Below, piece after piece: positions 12,301-19,202 of a DNA stretch of 25,289 nt. Below the pieces are notes generated by a model. That model did not search any database. It worked only from the letters and a program-made list of their open reading frames with translations, and was not told the DNA's origin. The stretch is from contig JAUCBJ010001650.1 in the NCBI GenBank assembly GCA_032718475.1, positions 1 to 25,289 of the forward strand, given 5' to 3'. The DNA comes from Nemertoderma westbladi. Its lineage: Eukaryota > Xenacoelomorpha > Nemertodermatida > Nemertodermatidae. Position 1 is the first letter of the stretch. Each line of letters begins with the position of its first letter. The translations under genes were made by a program, and so were the position numbers.

Positions 12301-15300
12301 ACAATTATGAACAAGAATGGTGCAAGTGTGTCTCCCTGGAGGACGCCCCATAACACTTCAAATGGTTCAGTGTCACCGTCAACAGTAGACACATATGTTG
12401 TCGAACTATCGTATACTGATCTGATTGCTGCAATAATTTCATCAGGAATCCCATATAATGAAAGTATGCTGAACATACGTGAGCGAATCAAAGGCCTTGA
12501 AGAAGTCAACAAAGATAACAGCCAGATGCCTGTCTTTCTTTTTTGATAACTCTTCAATTATCCTTCTAAGTGCCAAAATGGGCTCCATGGTCCCACGACC
12601 TTTACGGAACCCATTCTGATTTCCACGGAGCAGTCTCTCAATGGGATCCCTGATGCGATTTAATAGAATTCTATTGTATAGCTTTGCAGCAATCGAGATC
12701 AATGAGATTCCCCGAAAAGAACCATAGAGTGTTAGGTTGCCCTTCTTGGGAACTGGCACCAACTTATTTGTTTTCATTTCTTGTGGGACTCTTGTTGTAC
12801 GGTACATGTCTACTATGATGGGATAGATGAGCTTTAAACACTCAGGTATTTTAAAGACCTCAGGGGAAACACCATCTACTCCACTGGCACGATTGGTCTT
12901 AATGCTCTTTGCAGCGCCTTCACTTCTGTAAAGGAGATATCGCCAATGGGAATATCTGGGAGTACAGACTCAGACACTTTTACTTCTATAAAGTTATCGG
13001 GCGATATTCTGCCATGCCAATGCTGTCATTATTGAGGAGCTTTTCAAAGTGGGCCTTCCAACCATTGAGGCGATCGGCTGGTGATTCAGCCTTAACCTTG
13101 GTGGTTGGTTGGCTTTTCCGCCCAGTAAGCAAGTTGATCGATTTCCATGCCTGGGATGATTGCCTGCTGTCGTCAGCATCATTGATGGCATCAACCTGTT
13201 GGTTTATTAGCTCCTGTAGATTAACAGAGTACTGCCTGTCCAGGGACCTAGATGCAGCCTTAACTGCATTCTTGGCCGCTGTAGTCTGTTTGAGTCGGGA
13301 CTCTTTCTGCGCCTTATATAGGTCATTTCGGCACTTCTGGATTTGTTGTCAGTCCAAGGGGCCCTTTTCCTGTTTCGAGGGTATACAGGAACTGTTTCTG
13401 CAGCTGCTAACTTAACTGCTTCTGTGAAGGCAGTATAGCCCTCACAGTGATCTGCCGCCTCAGAGGCAAGAACCTCATACCTGTTGCTCAGCTGTAGTGT
13501 GAAGCTGGATCTCACACTTGGCTGTTGCAACAGAGAGGACCAGTCATGCCGCGGCAAGGCAGATTTCGTTGTTCTGCTAGCACGCAGACTAAGTCTTACC
13601 TTGGCCACAATAAGGCGGTGATCACTGGAGAAGGGTCGAAGTGTAAATGCATTACAGTCTTGTATAGAGCTCCTGTACTTCCTACGAAACAGAATATGGT
13701 CTATCTGGGACTTGTGACCACTGGGTCCACGATGAGTCCATAGCTTTCCAGTTCGCTTCTTGAACTGGGTTCCAGCCGAAAACAATCCATTTCCAGAGAT
13801 AAAATCCTGAAGATGGACGGAATTTCGGTTGACACTATTGCTATAGACCCAGGGCGATGTAGGTGATTGATGCAGACTTGCATTAAAGTCTCCCAGGAAT
13901 GTTAAGAATGCATGCTGATCCACTCCATCAGTAGCTGCTTGTAGATTGTGGTAGAAATTTTCCACCTCCTCTACAGGGGCAACACTAGTTGGAGAGTAGC
14001 ACACAATCAGAACCACCATTAGGAAACTTCTTAGCCAGTCTTCCAGAACATGAGAAGTGGCAACGGATGATGCGGTTAGAGATTTGGTCTATTTTGTCCA
14101 ATGCTGCATGTGCAGTTGGATTCATCAATAGACCAATACCACCATTGCCACTATCATCTGCTGACGCGAGGGCGAGTCGCCAACCGCCCCCATGTCCTTA
14201 ATCAGAACCTCATCAGTCTGTCCAGTCTGCATTCGGTGCTCTTGAACACCCACTGCGCTAAGAGAAAGCTTATCTGCCAAGGCAGTCAGCTCACCTTGTC
14301 GCATTGGGGACCCGAGTGTTAGGGTGTTTACTGAGGCTAGTCTAGTGACTTGCCTCAGATTCACCAATGGCTTTGTTGGTCGGGGTGGAACATGAGAGTA
14401 GCCCCCAACTCCAGAATCCCTCTCCCCCTCACAATCTGGCCTCCCTGGTGACCCAGGGTTTGGGGCAGAAAGGTCATCAGGAAAGGGACTCAAAGAATTG
14501 TTGGCTTCTCTCTCTCCAGTAGGGGGTGAGACAGGCAGCCGGTCAGGAGATAACTGACGCCTGTGAGGCCGATTGTGTCCGGTAATTCCACTGGCCTCTA
14601 GTGGCCGGACCTCCGCATTACTAATGTAATCCATAGTGGGGGGTTGGGGGGTGCTTTTTTGCCGAGTCAGCTCTCGGGGCAAATACCACACCCTGGTTTG
14701 CCATTCCACAGGGTGGGTGTCGCAGTGGAGTCAGATATGAGGCCCATCACCCATATCTACTCTGGCGCACATGACCCACCATTGGCTGTGCAGCTCATCT
14801 GCTGGGTCATGCCCTGTACCCCTGCTGCCAGGTGCAGGTCGCAGTGAAGTGCACTCAGAGTGAACATGAGAACACTCTACTCCTGACCAGCCATTGGTAG
14901 ATCACCATCTGCCTGGCCAGGCCATATACCCCTGCAGCCAAGTATATGGGTCCTTAATCCAGGACCAAGGGCGTCCTTATCCCAGAACGAAGGGGGTCCT
15001 AGTTACAGGACCAGATTTGCCCTAGTAAGAGGGTCTATGCAGCTACAGGTGGCACCTCCTTTATGCTGCATGGAGGTGGCAAGTTTTCTTGATCAATCAC
15101 TTAGAATTCCTGACCTGACAACAATTCTAGCCTAGTTTTCGTTTGTTGTTTAGCCGCTTTTAGAACCTATGACGTCAATTGAACGTCACCATGGACAGCA
15201 CTAAGACGTGCAGTGGACGTCATGCTGGAATACATGTTTTATTGGAAGGCTCTTGGACTAGGTATACTGGTGGATAGTATTAATGACAATTAGTGCCCTT

Positions 15301-18168
15301 CATGGCAAAAAAATCCATTATGTACTGTAGATAGGCTGTATTGTAGACTGTATTATTAGTGTTAGGTATATGGCGTAATGACAACCACAGTACAGTAGTA
15401 CAGACTGACAGAAAGAAAGACAGACAGACATACTAGATTTATGTAAACGTGAAAATTGACATCAGAAATAAAATCAGCATCCCTCAAAACTCCCATAGCG
15501 AGAATGTTAGTTAGTTTGTAATCATTTTTAAGTTTTGACAGACTGACTGACTGACAGAAAGACCGACAGACATACAGACTAGCTTTATGTAAACGTGATA
15601 ACTGACATCAGAAATGAAATCATCAGCACCCCTTAAAACCCCCATAGCGAGAATGTTAGTTACGTCCGTTACAGGTGTATTAACTTGCCCTATAAGCACA
15701 TGCAATTATTTAATAATAATCTGGGGTATTTACATTATAGTACCAGTTGTACAGCAACTCCCTACAAATTATTAATAAAAAATATGCAGTGCTGTTCACA
15801 GTGGAGGCCTTTAAACTCTGTGATAGTTACGTCCGTTACCGTGGAATGGCCCCATAGCGAGAATGTTAGCTAGTCTGTATTCTTTTTTAAGTTTTGACAG
15901 ACTGACTGACAGAAAGACCGACAGACAGACAGACTAGATTTATTTAAAAGTGAAACCTGGCATCAGAAATTAATCACCGAATATCACCGACCTTTGAAAC
16001 CCCCAGAGCGAGAATGTTAGTTAGTTTGTATTCTTCTTTAGTCTTGACAGAAAGACTGACAAACTTCAGATTTGTGATTTTAGTTTAGGCTTTTGGGGAA
16101 CAAATAAAATCTTGCTTTAGGTGCTAAAGCGTTAAATACTCCCGCAGTGATGATGCAGACACAATTTTTGTTCATAATAGAGTAAATAACTTTAAGGCTA
16201 TTATGCGCAGTTATATTTTTCCTTGTTAAACAGGGTAAGTAATTCTGGTAATACGCTAAACCGTGCTGTTATAACATCGGGAACTCGGTTTTGATTGATA
16301 CAAGTTAAACGTAAATATTGTAATCTAAATAAATTGTATTGAATTAAATTGTCATATCGGCCTAAAAGCTCTAAGATATTAATTTAAGTTATAGTAAAGA
16401 CTTGAATAATCAGTAAAATACCTTACCGGTAGGTGTATGTATGTAAAATACTTTGAGAGTAGGTCCCAAGGTGGAAGAAAAGGGCAGTGGAACGAAGTGA
16501 GAATTGTGTACAGTAACTAACTAACTAACCACTACAACTGGGGGAGCAACTGGGGGAGGGAAATGTATATAATAAGTGTGGAGGCTGCTCTTTTTAGAGC
16601 TACGACAATATCTGCGATATAAATTATGAAGAGGGGAGGACTCAATGTATCAACCTGCCTGGAGAAGACCTCGAGTTTGATAAATGACATTGTTCCCATT
16701 GTTGTGAACCTCACGCTTATTGTGTTTGCTCTCTATGCGGTTAGACCGCCACATTGTATCACCTTCTGGAATGTACTTCTAATTCTAGATCGCTAAAGGA
16801 ATGGGCAGTTGAATAATATTTAACTTATGACTCTTCAGATAATATATATATATATATATATATATTAATTTAAATTCCCTTATGTATATGTATTTACCCG
16901 ATTATATTTTTGGATATTTCTTAAAGGGAAATCGATAATTATATTATGATATGTTTATTTCTTTGGTAGATTCTCCGACGATATTGAATTGATGTGCGGA
17001 TCCCGACCGAATGCTTATTGGCTTGTGTGCTGGAAGATAGTGAGTCCTCTAGTGATGATTGTGATATTTATGGCAAGCGTTGTACAGAAGCTTACTGCTG
17101 GAATCACCTACCAACCCTGGGACAGAAAGTTGGTAAGTAGCTTATTGTAGTGGTAGGCTACTCCTACTCTTATTAAACGTTCGAATTGGTAAAAATATAA
17201 AGGTATTATATAAGTAGAAGAGAAGGCAGTACGGTGCCGCTATAAAGGGAAATCTATTCCAATGGGTAACTCGTTTGAATAGGATGATGACAGGGAAACG
17301 TAAAAAAGATATAATGGTTATGTAATAGGATTTGTATAGGGAAATTTCTATACTTTCTCAAATCTTTAAATCCCGATTTTTTCTCAAAAATTTTTCTACA
17401 AATCCTAATTTGATTACATAAAATTTTGTGATAAACAATAAATTCACATAATGGCGTGCGTAATTTTGATACTTATGTCAAAATACCGGCGTCCTGAACG
17501 CTAAATTATTAGGTATATTACTGTATAGGAATATTAATTTTTTTGGTTATGGAGAGGATTATCATCATATATTATAGATTCAACGTCATTCCAATTTAAA
17601 ACAATTCATTTATTATTATTAATTACAACAGCCTGGACCTGGCATACGTTATTATTTGAGGCATGGTTGCCATTACTTGCATAGCACGGGAATTCCATTG
17701 ATTAATTGTAAAAAGGCCAAAATATGATAGCCCAATCCATAGCGAATAAATCATTCATTCGTCCTGGTAGCTCAGTTGTCATTGACGCGCGCACACACGG
17801 CTGATGATAACCGGAAGTTTGAAAACTAGGTACCAGGTTCGATCCCCAATAGGGTTGGTGGATATTTTTCGGTATGGATTGTACTTTGTACCGGTAGTTA
17901 CTTTATATAACTTTAGGTAAATTAAATTTTACAGGGTAAACACGGTGAAGCACAACCGCTACCAGCCTGGGTTCAGTTCTTCGCAGCGCTGCTCTCGCTA
18001 TCCAGCACTATATGGATACCCGCGGTGGGGCTACTGCGTTGGTCCAAGTTGGTTGCCTATGAATTGGAGACACCGTCGTTCTTTCCCACGGAGGAGCTGC
18101 GGGAAAAGAGAGGGATTCAACCGCACGCGAGCACGACCTTCGAGCGAATACTGAGAATGGATAATTAG
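198..18168 (+). CDS. SLC6-family Na+-dependent neutral amino acid transporter (B0AT/SIT1-like), 3' eight exons; 5' end outside window
   Basis: Predicted joined exons are 198-359, 459-569, 1029-1230, 1448-1530, 8618-8822, 10688-10847, 16970-17132 and 17935-18168. They total 1320 nt (439 residues plus TAG), every intron is GT-AG and all phases agree. The protein would be a plasma-membrane symporter moving neutral amino acids with Na+. Family marks seen: YFWYRETLN before TM4 (shared with B0AT1), [13 protein letters not shown] in TM6, NCLTSVFAG in TM7, [11 protein letters not shown] before TM8, and [15 protein letters not shown] after TM10. The SLC6A18/19/20 class fits better than the monoamine, GABA or glycine transporters. 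Assignment to a single human orthologue is not possible by eye. TM1-TM3, carrying much of the Na+ and substrate site, lie upstream. Oddities are a short extracellular loop 4 and a weak donor after exon 6. No promoter lies in the window. Confidence 0.92.
459..569 (+). CDS. SLC6 exon b: TM5
   Basis: This exon has 37 codons, phase 0 to phase 0, between a TTTTACAG acceptor and a CGT|GTAAGT donor. It encodes TM5 ([18 protein letters not shown]) and the start of extracellular loop 3 ([19 protein letters not shown]). This is the family pattern of an R-G-x-T-L motif, then a glycine-rich stretch, then LFTP. Confidence 0.9.
570..1028 (+). other. Intron between SLC6 exons b and c
   Basis: This 459-bp AT-rich intron has a GTAAGT donor and a TTTTAG acceptor. 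A short purine run (GGCGGGGGAGGGGGGTGGG) lies near 831-849. No coding potential or mobile element was recognised. Confidence 0.7.
1029..1230 (+). CDS. SLC6 exon c: TM6 and TM7
   Basis: This exon has 67 codons plus one base (phase 1 end), with acceptor CTTTTAG and donor CTAG|GTAAGT. It starts [19 protein letters not shown], carries the unwound TM6 core [16 protein letters not shown], then TM7 with [17 protein letters not shown]. In SLC6 proteins the TM6 serines and the TM7 asparagine and serine contribute to Na+ and Cl- coordination. Those positions look conserved here. It is the best-conserved exon in the window. Confidence 0.93.
1448..1530 (+). CDS. SLC6 exon d: start of extracellular loop 4
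   Basis: The exon begins two bases into the glycine codon split by intron 3 (G|GT), giving [19 protein letters not shown] and then ENVTQLLAK. It ends AAG|GTGAAT in phase 0. The GFKA motif followed by a cysteine is typical of the B0AT class. NVT is a predicted N-glycosylation sequon in a loop that faces outside. Only about 27 loop residues precede the next recognised exon, whereas vertebrate B0AT proteins have roughly 65-70 in this region. Confidence 0.85.
1676..1703 (+). other. 5' part of a tRNA-like sequence (A-box region) split by copy A
   Basis: The segment GGCTCACTTTGAAGAGCG resembles a tRNA D-arm (stem GCTC/GAGC around an eight-base loop) and the pol III A box. It continues after the retrotransposon at 5682, where the duplicated AGAGCGT is followed by an anticodon-like arm and a B-box-like run. 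It is either a decayed tRNA gene or, more likely in an intron, the head of a tRNA-derived SINE. Confidence 0.5.
1704..1968 (+). repeat. (AGGTC)n pentanucleotide array at the 5' end of copy A
   Basis: About 52 head-to-tail copies of GGTCA run from 1706 to 1965, with one variant unit (AGTCA at 1956-1960). The array begins directly after the upstream target-site duplication and ends in GGTATTCTAGGTCATTGATC, the start of the element leader. It therefore sits inside the inserted segment. Copy B has two units at the same place. Confidence 0.95.
2351..3475 (+). pseudogene. Copy A endonuclease region, disrupted
   Basis: The open frame from 2351 is stopped by TAG at 2690-2692, where copy B has TTG. 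The same frame continues 2693-3364 with AP-endonuclease-type motifs: [20 protein letters not shown], then VGVQE (catalytic Glu), [19 protein letters not shown] and FLGDFNAS. A 4-nt loss near 3300 then shifts the frame, and the [10 protein letters not shown] motif follows in another frame near 3435-3470. A 12-bp tandem duplication (CCGAATGCACAG) directly after the catalytic Glu codon adds four residues. In the family this enzyme nicks the target DNA to prime reverse transcription. This copy cannot encode it intact. Confidence 0.85.
3921..5396 (+). pseudogene. Copy A reverse transcriptase, 491-codon open frame with damaged motifs
   Basis: The frame is open through the RT core: [57 protein letters not shown] (motif A Asp), [13 protein letters not shown] (motif B), LDFDDDLG (motif C) and [12 protein letters not shown]. 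Copy B reads [19 protein letters not shown] and LDFADDLG at these places, so copy A carries three changes at strongly conserved RT positions. A lost C near 5385 shifts the frame after GGVSLVP, removing the C-terminal domain ([12 protein letters not shown] in copy B). An in-frame-equivalent TAG also lies at 5521-5523. The RT is probably inactive. Confidence 0.88.
5397..5681 (+). pseudogene. Copy A C-terminal domain relic and 3' end with TAG tail
   Basis: This matches the copy B C-terminal segment but is out of frame and contains a stop. The equivalent stop codon is at about 5635-5637. It is followed by only some 45 nt of 3' UTR with GCAGCTGC and GCATGCCGATC, then CTAGTAGTAGTTGT before the target-site duplication. 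Confidence 0.8.
5682..5725 (+). other. 3' part of the split tRNA-like sequence
   Basis: After the duplicated AGAGCGT comes TGGACTTGGAATTCGG, which can form an anticodon-like arm (loop CTTGGAA), then GTTTCAATCCCA, similar to the pol III B box. Joined to 1676-1703 across the insertion it gives a degenerate tRNA-like layout. The T-stem pairs poorly, so a functional tRNA is unlikely. Confidence 0.5.
5726..6072 (+). other. AT-rich intron sequence, nothing recognised
   Basis: Intron 4 sequence between the tRNA-like element and the minisatellite. I looked here for the missing loop-4 exon of the transporter and found no convincing acceptor, frame and donor combination. Confidence 0.5.
6073..7786 (+). 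repeat. 25-bp minisatellite, about 68 units
   Basis: Head-to-tail units follow the form CACCTAGATGCACGTGC then AGCTGCGA or TGCTGCGG. The period is 25 bp, checked by the recurrence of GACACCTAGATG. In much of the second half, units alternate (CACGCGCTGCTG then CACGTGCAGCTG), giving a 50-bp higher-order repeat. The first part contains a subfamily with ACACCAACATGCAC. Most units hold the palindromes CACGTG and/or CAGCTG. Long open frames here are only products of the period. Confidence 0.95.
7787..8330 (+). pseudogene. Relic of a different non-LTR reverse transcriptase (3' part)
   Basis: The frame ending at 8111 reads [19 protein letters not shown], then [29 protein letters not shown] and later [12 protein letters not shown]. 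This resembles the region after the RT core in non-LTR elements (KT-x-LxLFxxKIxPxxxYGxxxxW, followed by a helix and an LxL motif). No catalytic motifs are present and the frame breaks after 8111. It is unlike the copy A/B family. The minisatellite has replaced its upstream part. Confidence 0.5.
8331..8617 (+). other. AT-rich end of intron 4
   Basis: This includes TAGTTAGTTTGTTAGTTAG and the polypyrimidine/acceptor TATTATTTTCAG before exon e. It may include the 3' UTR of the preceding reverse transcriptase relic. No gene was recognised. Confidence 0.5.
8618..8822 (+). CDS. SLC6 exon e: end of loop 4, TM8, cytoplasmic loop
   Basis: The acceptor is TATTTTCAG and the donor is ACAG|GTACGT. The exon has 68 codons plus one base. 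It encodes [19 protein letters not shown], then TM8 ([20 protein letters not shown]), then [11 protein letters not shown] and the charged [22 protein letters not shown] is nearly invariant in the B0AT class. Phase 0 at its start matches the end of exon d, so direct d-e splicing would stay in frame even if a loop exon were missing. Confidence 0.93.
8823..10687 (+). other. Intron 5: AT-rich with poly-G runs and CAGACAGA-type repeats
   Basis: GT-AG intron of 1865 bp. It holds a 14-G run at 8872-8885, an 18-G run at 9340-9357 followed by more G, and diverged repeat sequence at about 9441-9930 listed separately. The section 9950-10687 is AT-rich with many homopolymer A/T runs. No coding sequence was recognised in it. 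Confidence 0.6.
9441..9930 (+). repeat. Diverged copies of the CAGACAGA / CCCCCATAGC repeat family
   Basis: The segment with CAGACAGACAGAGAAACAG, then ATGTGAAAACTGACCTCAG, AAATGAACTCAGCGACC and AAAACCCCCATAGC (about 9770-9868) lines up with the tandem units at 15403-16062, which have GTGAAAATTGACATCAGAAAT and CTCCCATAGCGAGAATG. A second, weaker copy lies at about 9588-9720. It is non-coding. Confidence 0.6.
10688..10847 (+). CDS. SLC6 exon f: TM9 and TM10
   Basis: The acceptor is TTGTTTCAG. The first two bases complete an alanine codon split by intron 5. The exon encodes TM9 ([19 protein letters not shown]) and TM10 ([20 protein letters not shown], then [11 protein letters not shown]), and ends LK plus two bases of an arginine codon. 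The donor implied by homology is AG|GTTATT, a poor match to consensus compared with the other donors of this gene. Reading through it adds 43 codons and stops at 10978-10980. Confidence 0.9.
10848..11362 (+). other. Start of intron 6, with a short dispersed repeat
   Basis: Contains the weak donor GTTATT, a C-run at 11132-11140 and no gene. The stretch 10998-11085 (GGAGCAGGTTACAATTGGC, then AACCAAAACAATAGA and GAGAGTAATCAGCTGTT) resembles 18291-18378 within the MITE-like element in the 3' flank. Confidence 0.5.
11403..11741 (-). pseudogene. Copy B C-terminal domain, open frame
   Basis: This 112-codon segment reads [20 protein letters not shown], then [12 protein letters not shown], a LVLW motif, [20 protein letters not shown] and a natural stop after PAQHS. 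This His/Cys-containing tail follows RT in many invertebrate and cnidarian non-LTR elements. Its role is not known to me. It is separated from the RT by the TAA, so it is not translated as part of the enzyme. Confidence 0.8.
11853..12993 (-). pseudogene. Copy B reverse transcriptase, frameshifted and with nonsense codon
   Basis: The first part (open from 12807 down to 12442) has [30 protein letters not shown] and [13 protein letters not shown]. An 8-nt deletion right after the motif A aspartate (near 12490, relative to copy A) shifts the frame. The second part (12557-11853) has [21 protein letters not shown] with both catalytic aspartates, and [12 protein letters not shown], ending at a TAA after [10 protein letters not shown] where copy A has CAA. 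These breaks prevent a full product. Confidence 0.87.
13207..14709 (-). pseudogene. Copy B N-terminal and endonuclease region, frameshifted
   Basis: The first open part (14709-14125) runs from [11 protein letters not shown] through a proline-rich stretch of about 100 residues, then [19 protein letters not shown] and [11 protein letters not shown] with the catalytic Glu. One base is lost in a G run (14187-14191 on this strand's complement), and another base is gained near 14017. The second open part (14019-13207) has [32 protein letters not shown] and [12 protein letters not shown]. Together these are the AP-endonuclease motifs in the expected order. The proline-rich leader has no recognised domain. 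Confidence 0.85.
15120..15402 (+). other. Intron 6 sequence, nothing recognised
   Basis: A short AT-rich stretch between copy B and the tandem repeats, with two GACGTCA/TGACGTC-like sites near 15170-15222. No gene was recognised. Confidence 0.45.
15403..16062 (+). repeat. About 150-bp tandem repeat, three to four units, one interrupted
   Basis: Units contain GACAGACTGACTGACAGAAAG, then TTTATGTAAACGTGA, GACATCAGAAAT, CCCCATAGCGAGAATGTTAG and TAGTTTGTATTC. Anchors CCCATAGCG start at 15492, 15641, 15851 and 16002 (CCCCAGAGCG), giving periods of 149, 210 and 151. The longer interval holds an unrelated insert bounded by a 16-bp direct repeat (15657-15672 and 15824-15839). Confidence 0.8.
16063..16531 (+). 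other. Intron 6 sequence, nothing recognised
   Basis: AT-rich sequence with a short ACTAACTAACTAACC run near 16516-16530. No gene, tRNA or clear repeat was seen. Confidence 0.45.
16532..16714 (-). pseudogene. Possible relic of another reverse transcriptase (motif B region)
   Basis: On the minus strand a short frame reads [20 protein letters not shown], then IVVALKRA. This resembles the non-LTR RT motif B and the following helix (R-Q-G-D-x-L-S-P-x-L-F-x-x-Y-I-x-D-I). The glycine after RQ is replaced, and no YADD box follows. It is too short to classify and could be chance. Confidence 0.35.
16715..16969 (+). other. End of intron 6 with a TA microsatellite
   Basis: A (TA)n run lies at about 16842-16865, followed by AT-rich sequence and the acceptor TTTGGTAG for exon g. 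Confidence 0.6.
16970..17132 (+). CDS. SLC6 exon g: intracellular loop 5 and TM11
   Basis: The acceptor is TTTGGTAG and the donor is TTG|GTAAGT. The first base completes the arginine codon from exon f, giving the diagnostic R-FSDDIELM join. [18 protein letters not shown] leads into TM11, and [13 protein letters not shown] forms the outside loop with the family Y-x-x-W. It ends in phase 0. Confidence 0.92.
17133..17760 (+). other. Intron 7, first part, with an imperfect inverted repeat
   Basis: AT-rich sequence. At about 17319-17423, TAGGATTTGTATAGGGAAATTT faces an inverted ATTTTTCTACAAATCCTA, giving an imperfect hairpin of about 100 bp that could be a small MITE. No gene was seen. Confidence 0.45.
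17761..17862 (+). other. tRNA-like sequence (tRNA-derived SINE head or tRNA pseudogene)
   Basis: GTCCTGGTAGCTCAGTTGTC resembles the tRNA 5' end with a pol III A box, and ACCAGGTTCGATCCCC 70 bases later matches the B box. Acceptor and T stems do not pair well, and the spacing is longer than in a standard tRNA, so a working tRNA is unlikely. It lies in intron 7, shortly before the last exon. Confidence 0.6.
17935..18168 (+). CDS. SLC6 terminal exon h: TM12 and C-terminal tail with stop
   Basis: The acceptor is TTTTACAG. The exon has 77 codons and a TAG stop at 18166-18168. It encodes [20 protein letters not shown] and IPAVGLLRW (TM12), then a charged cytoplasmic tail of about 40 residues rich in E, K and R that ends RILRMDN. 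The frame follows exon g directly. The 3' UTR would run into the repeat at 18224-18549. Candidate poly(A) signals AATAAA lie at 18327-18332 and 18890-18895. Confidence 0.92.
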   Translation, partial: GKHGEAQPLPAWVQFFAALLSLSSTIWIPAVGLLRWSKLVAYELETPSFFPTEELREKRGIQPHASTTFERILRMDN

Positions 18169-18223
18169 TTGTGGTTGTTAGCGTGCACATCTACGTGCAA
18201 TAACTGGAAGGTCATTATGGGGT

Positions 18224-18549
18224 ACATTATGGGGGTAAACGTTACGCCTACACTGACACCTACGCCTACTTGTAGGCAGGTTAGTAAAGAAGCAGGTTAC
18301 AGAGGCGAGTTGAAATGAACCAAAACAATAAACTGGAGATAGGAAACATAATTTAATTGAGAATCAGCAGTTTGAGGATCAACAGTCAGATGTATTGGCC
18401 TACCCGCAGGCCCGTATATAGGTGTGTAGGCGTGTGTAAGTGTTTGTAGGCGTCTGTAGGCGTGTAGGTGTAGGCGTGTGTAAGTGTTGGTAGGCGTCTG
18501 TAGGCGTGTAGGTGTAGGCGTACGCGTAACGTTTACCCCCGTATAATGT
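18224..18549. mobile_element. MITE-like element with terminal inverted repeats and internal 44-bp repeats
   Basis: The left end ACATTATGGGGGTAAACGTT continuing ACGC mirrors the right end GCGTAACGTTTACCCCC followed by GTATAATGT. The repeats differ mainly by a 2-base indel. Next to the right end are two tandem 44-bp units rich in GTAGGCGT. The left flank has the complementary GCCTAC motifs, so the whole could fold. It has no coding capacity. It lies in the predicted 3' UTR or just beyond it. A target duplication was not clear. Confidence 0.65.
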
Positions 18550-19115
18550 TTCTTGTAACAATCGTGGTCATCGTAGTTAATAGTTACCGTTACATAAACG
18601 TTACCGTTGTTGTCACATTAGACCAACCAAACATACAGTGTGTAAATGTACAATTTCAGGCGTACCCCGAACGCCTGAAAAACATCACAATCAATAATTG
18701 TCTTTTCTTTAGAACGTATTTATTTTGGTGAATTTTTGTGCTGTTACATTCGAAATCTTAGTAACTAAATGGTTACCGGTTCTACAATTACGTGACTCTG
18801 AAACATTCGATATTCTTCCTGTAGGCCATGCAGATCTATATTAATGCGGAATGAGGCAGGAAAATAATTCTTACAATAATTTTATAGTTAATAAAAAAAA
18901 CTAAAATACTCGGTAGGTATTTAATAGTATCTCGGAATCCCAAATAATTCCAAAACTTTCCCAAATAATATTATAAAATTATTTAATTCCAAAATTGTAA
19001 CATTACGCAACGCCGTTAGTATTAACAGCGATTGTTACAGTATTTAGCACTTTACAACTTTAGAGGACATTACAGCATTGTATTGGCCTGTACAATTAGT
19101 ATTGTATTTGGTGTT
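18550..19115 (+). other. 3' flank of the SLC6 gene, AT-rich
   Basis: No gene was recognised. An AATAAA at 18890-18895 is a second candidate poly(A) signal for the transporter. Short repeats of GTTACCGTTACATAAACG type occur near 18583-18610. Confidence 0.5.
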
Positions 19116-19202
19116 ATTGTTTACGTGGTAACCATGACGGCGTTAAGTAATGTCCCCCTAGTGGACATTACTTAACGCCGTCATGGTTACCACGTAAACA
19201 AT
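19116..19202. repeat. Perfect 40-bp inverted repeat with 7-nt loop
   Basis: Arm 19116-19155 is the exact reverse complement of arm 19163-19202, separated by CCCTAGT. The arms begin ATTGTTTACGTGGTAACC and end GGCGTTAAGTAATGTCC. The hairpin could be a fold-back element, the fused ends of a DNA transposon, or a small-RNA precursor. The sequence alone does not decide. Confidence 0.95.

Larger units (their letters stand above)
11363..15119 (-). mobile_element. Non-LTR retrotransposon copy B (antisense to the SLC6 gene)
   Basis: Same family and layout as copy A, inverted, about 3.75 kb. Its 5' end (high coordinate) reads TCAGGTCAGGAATTCTAAG, two pentamer units before the leader. Its 3' end (low coordinate) reads GATCCTAGTACTACT. 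A possible GACAA duplication lies on both sides (near 11353 and 15115-15119), but it is weak because it overlaps the pentamer. It has frameshifts in the endonuclease, an 8-nt deletion in RT and a nonsense codon, so it is inactive. Its motif residues are closer to family consensus than those of copy A. Confidence 0.88.

Noticed and set aside
1704-15119. One large LTR element or endogenous virus bounded by A and B
   Set aside because: The repeats are inverted, each carries its own endonuclease-RT, and neither has LTR, protease, integrase or envelope motifs.
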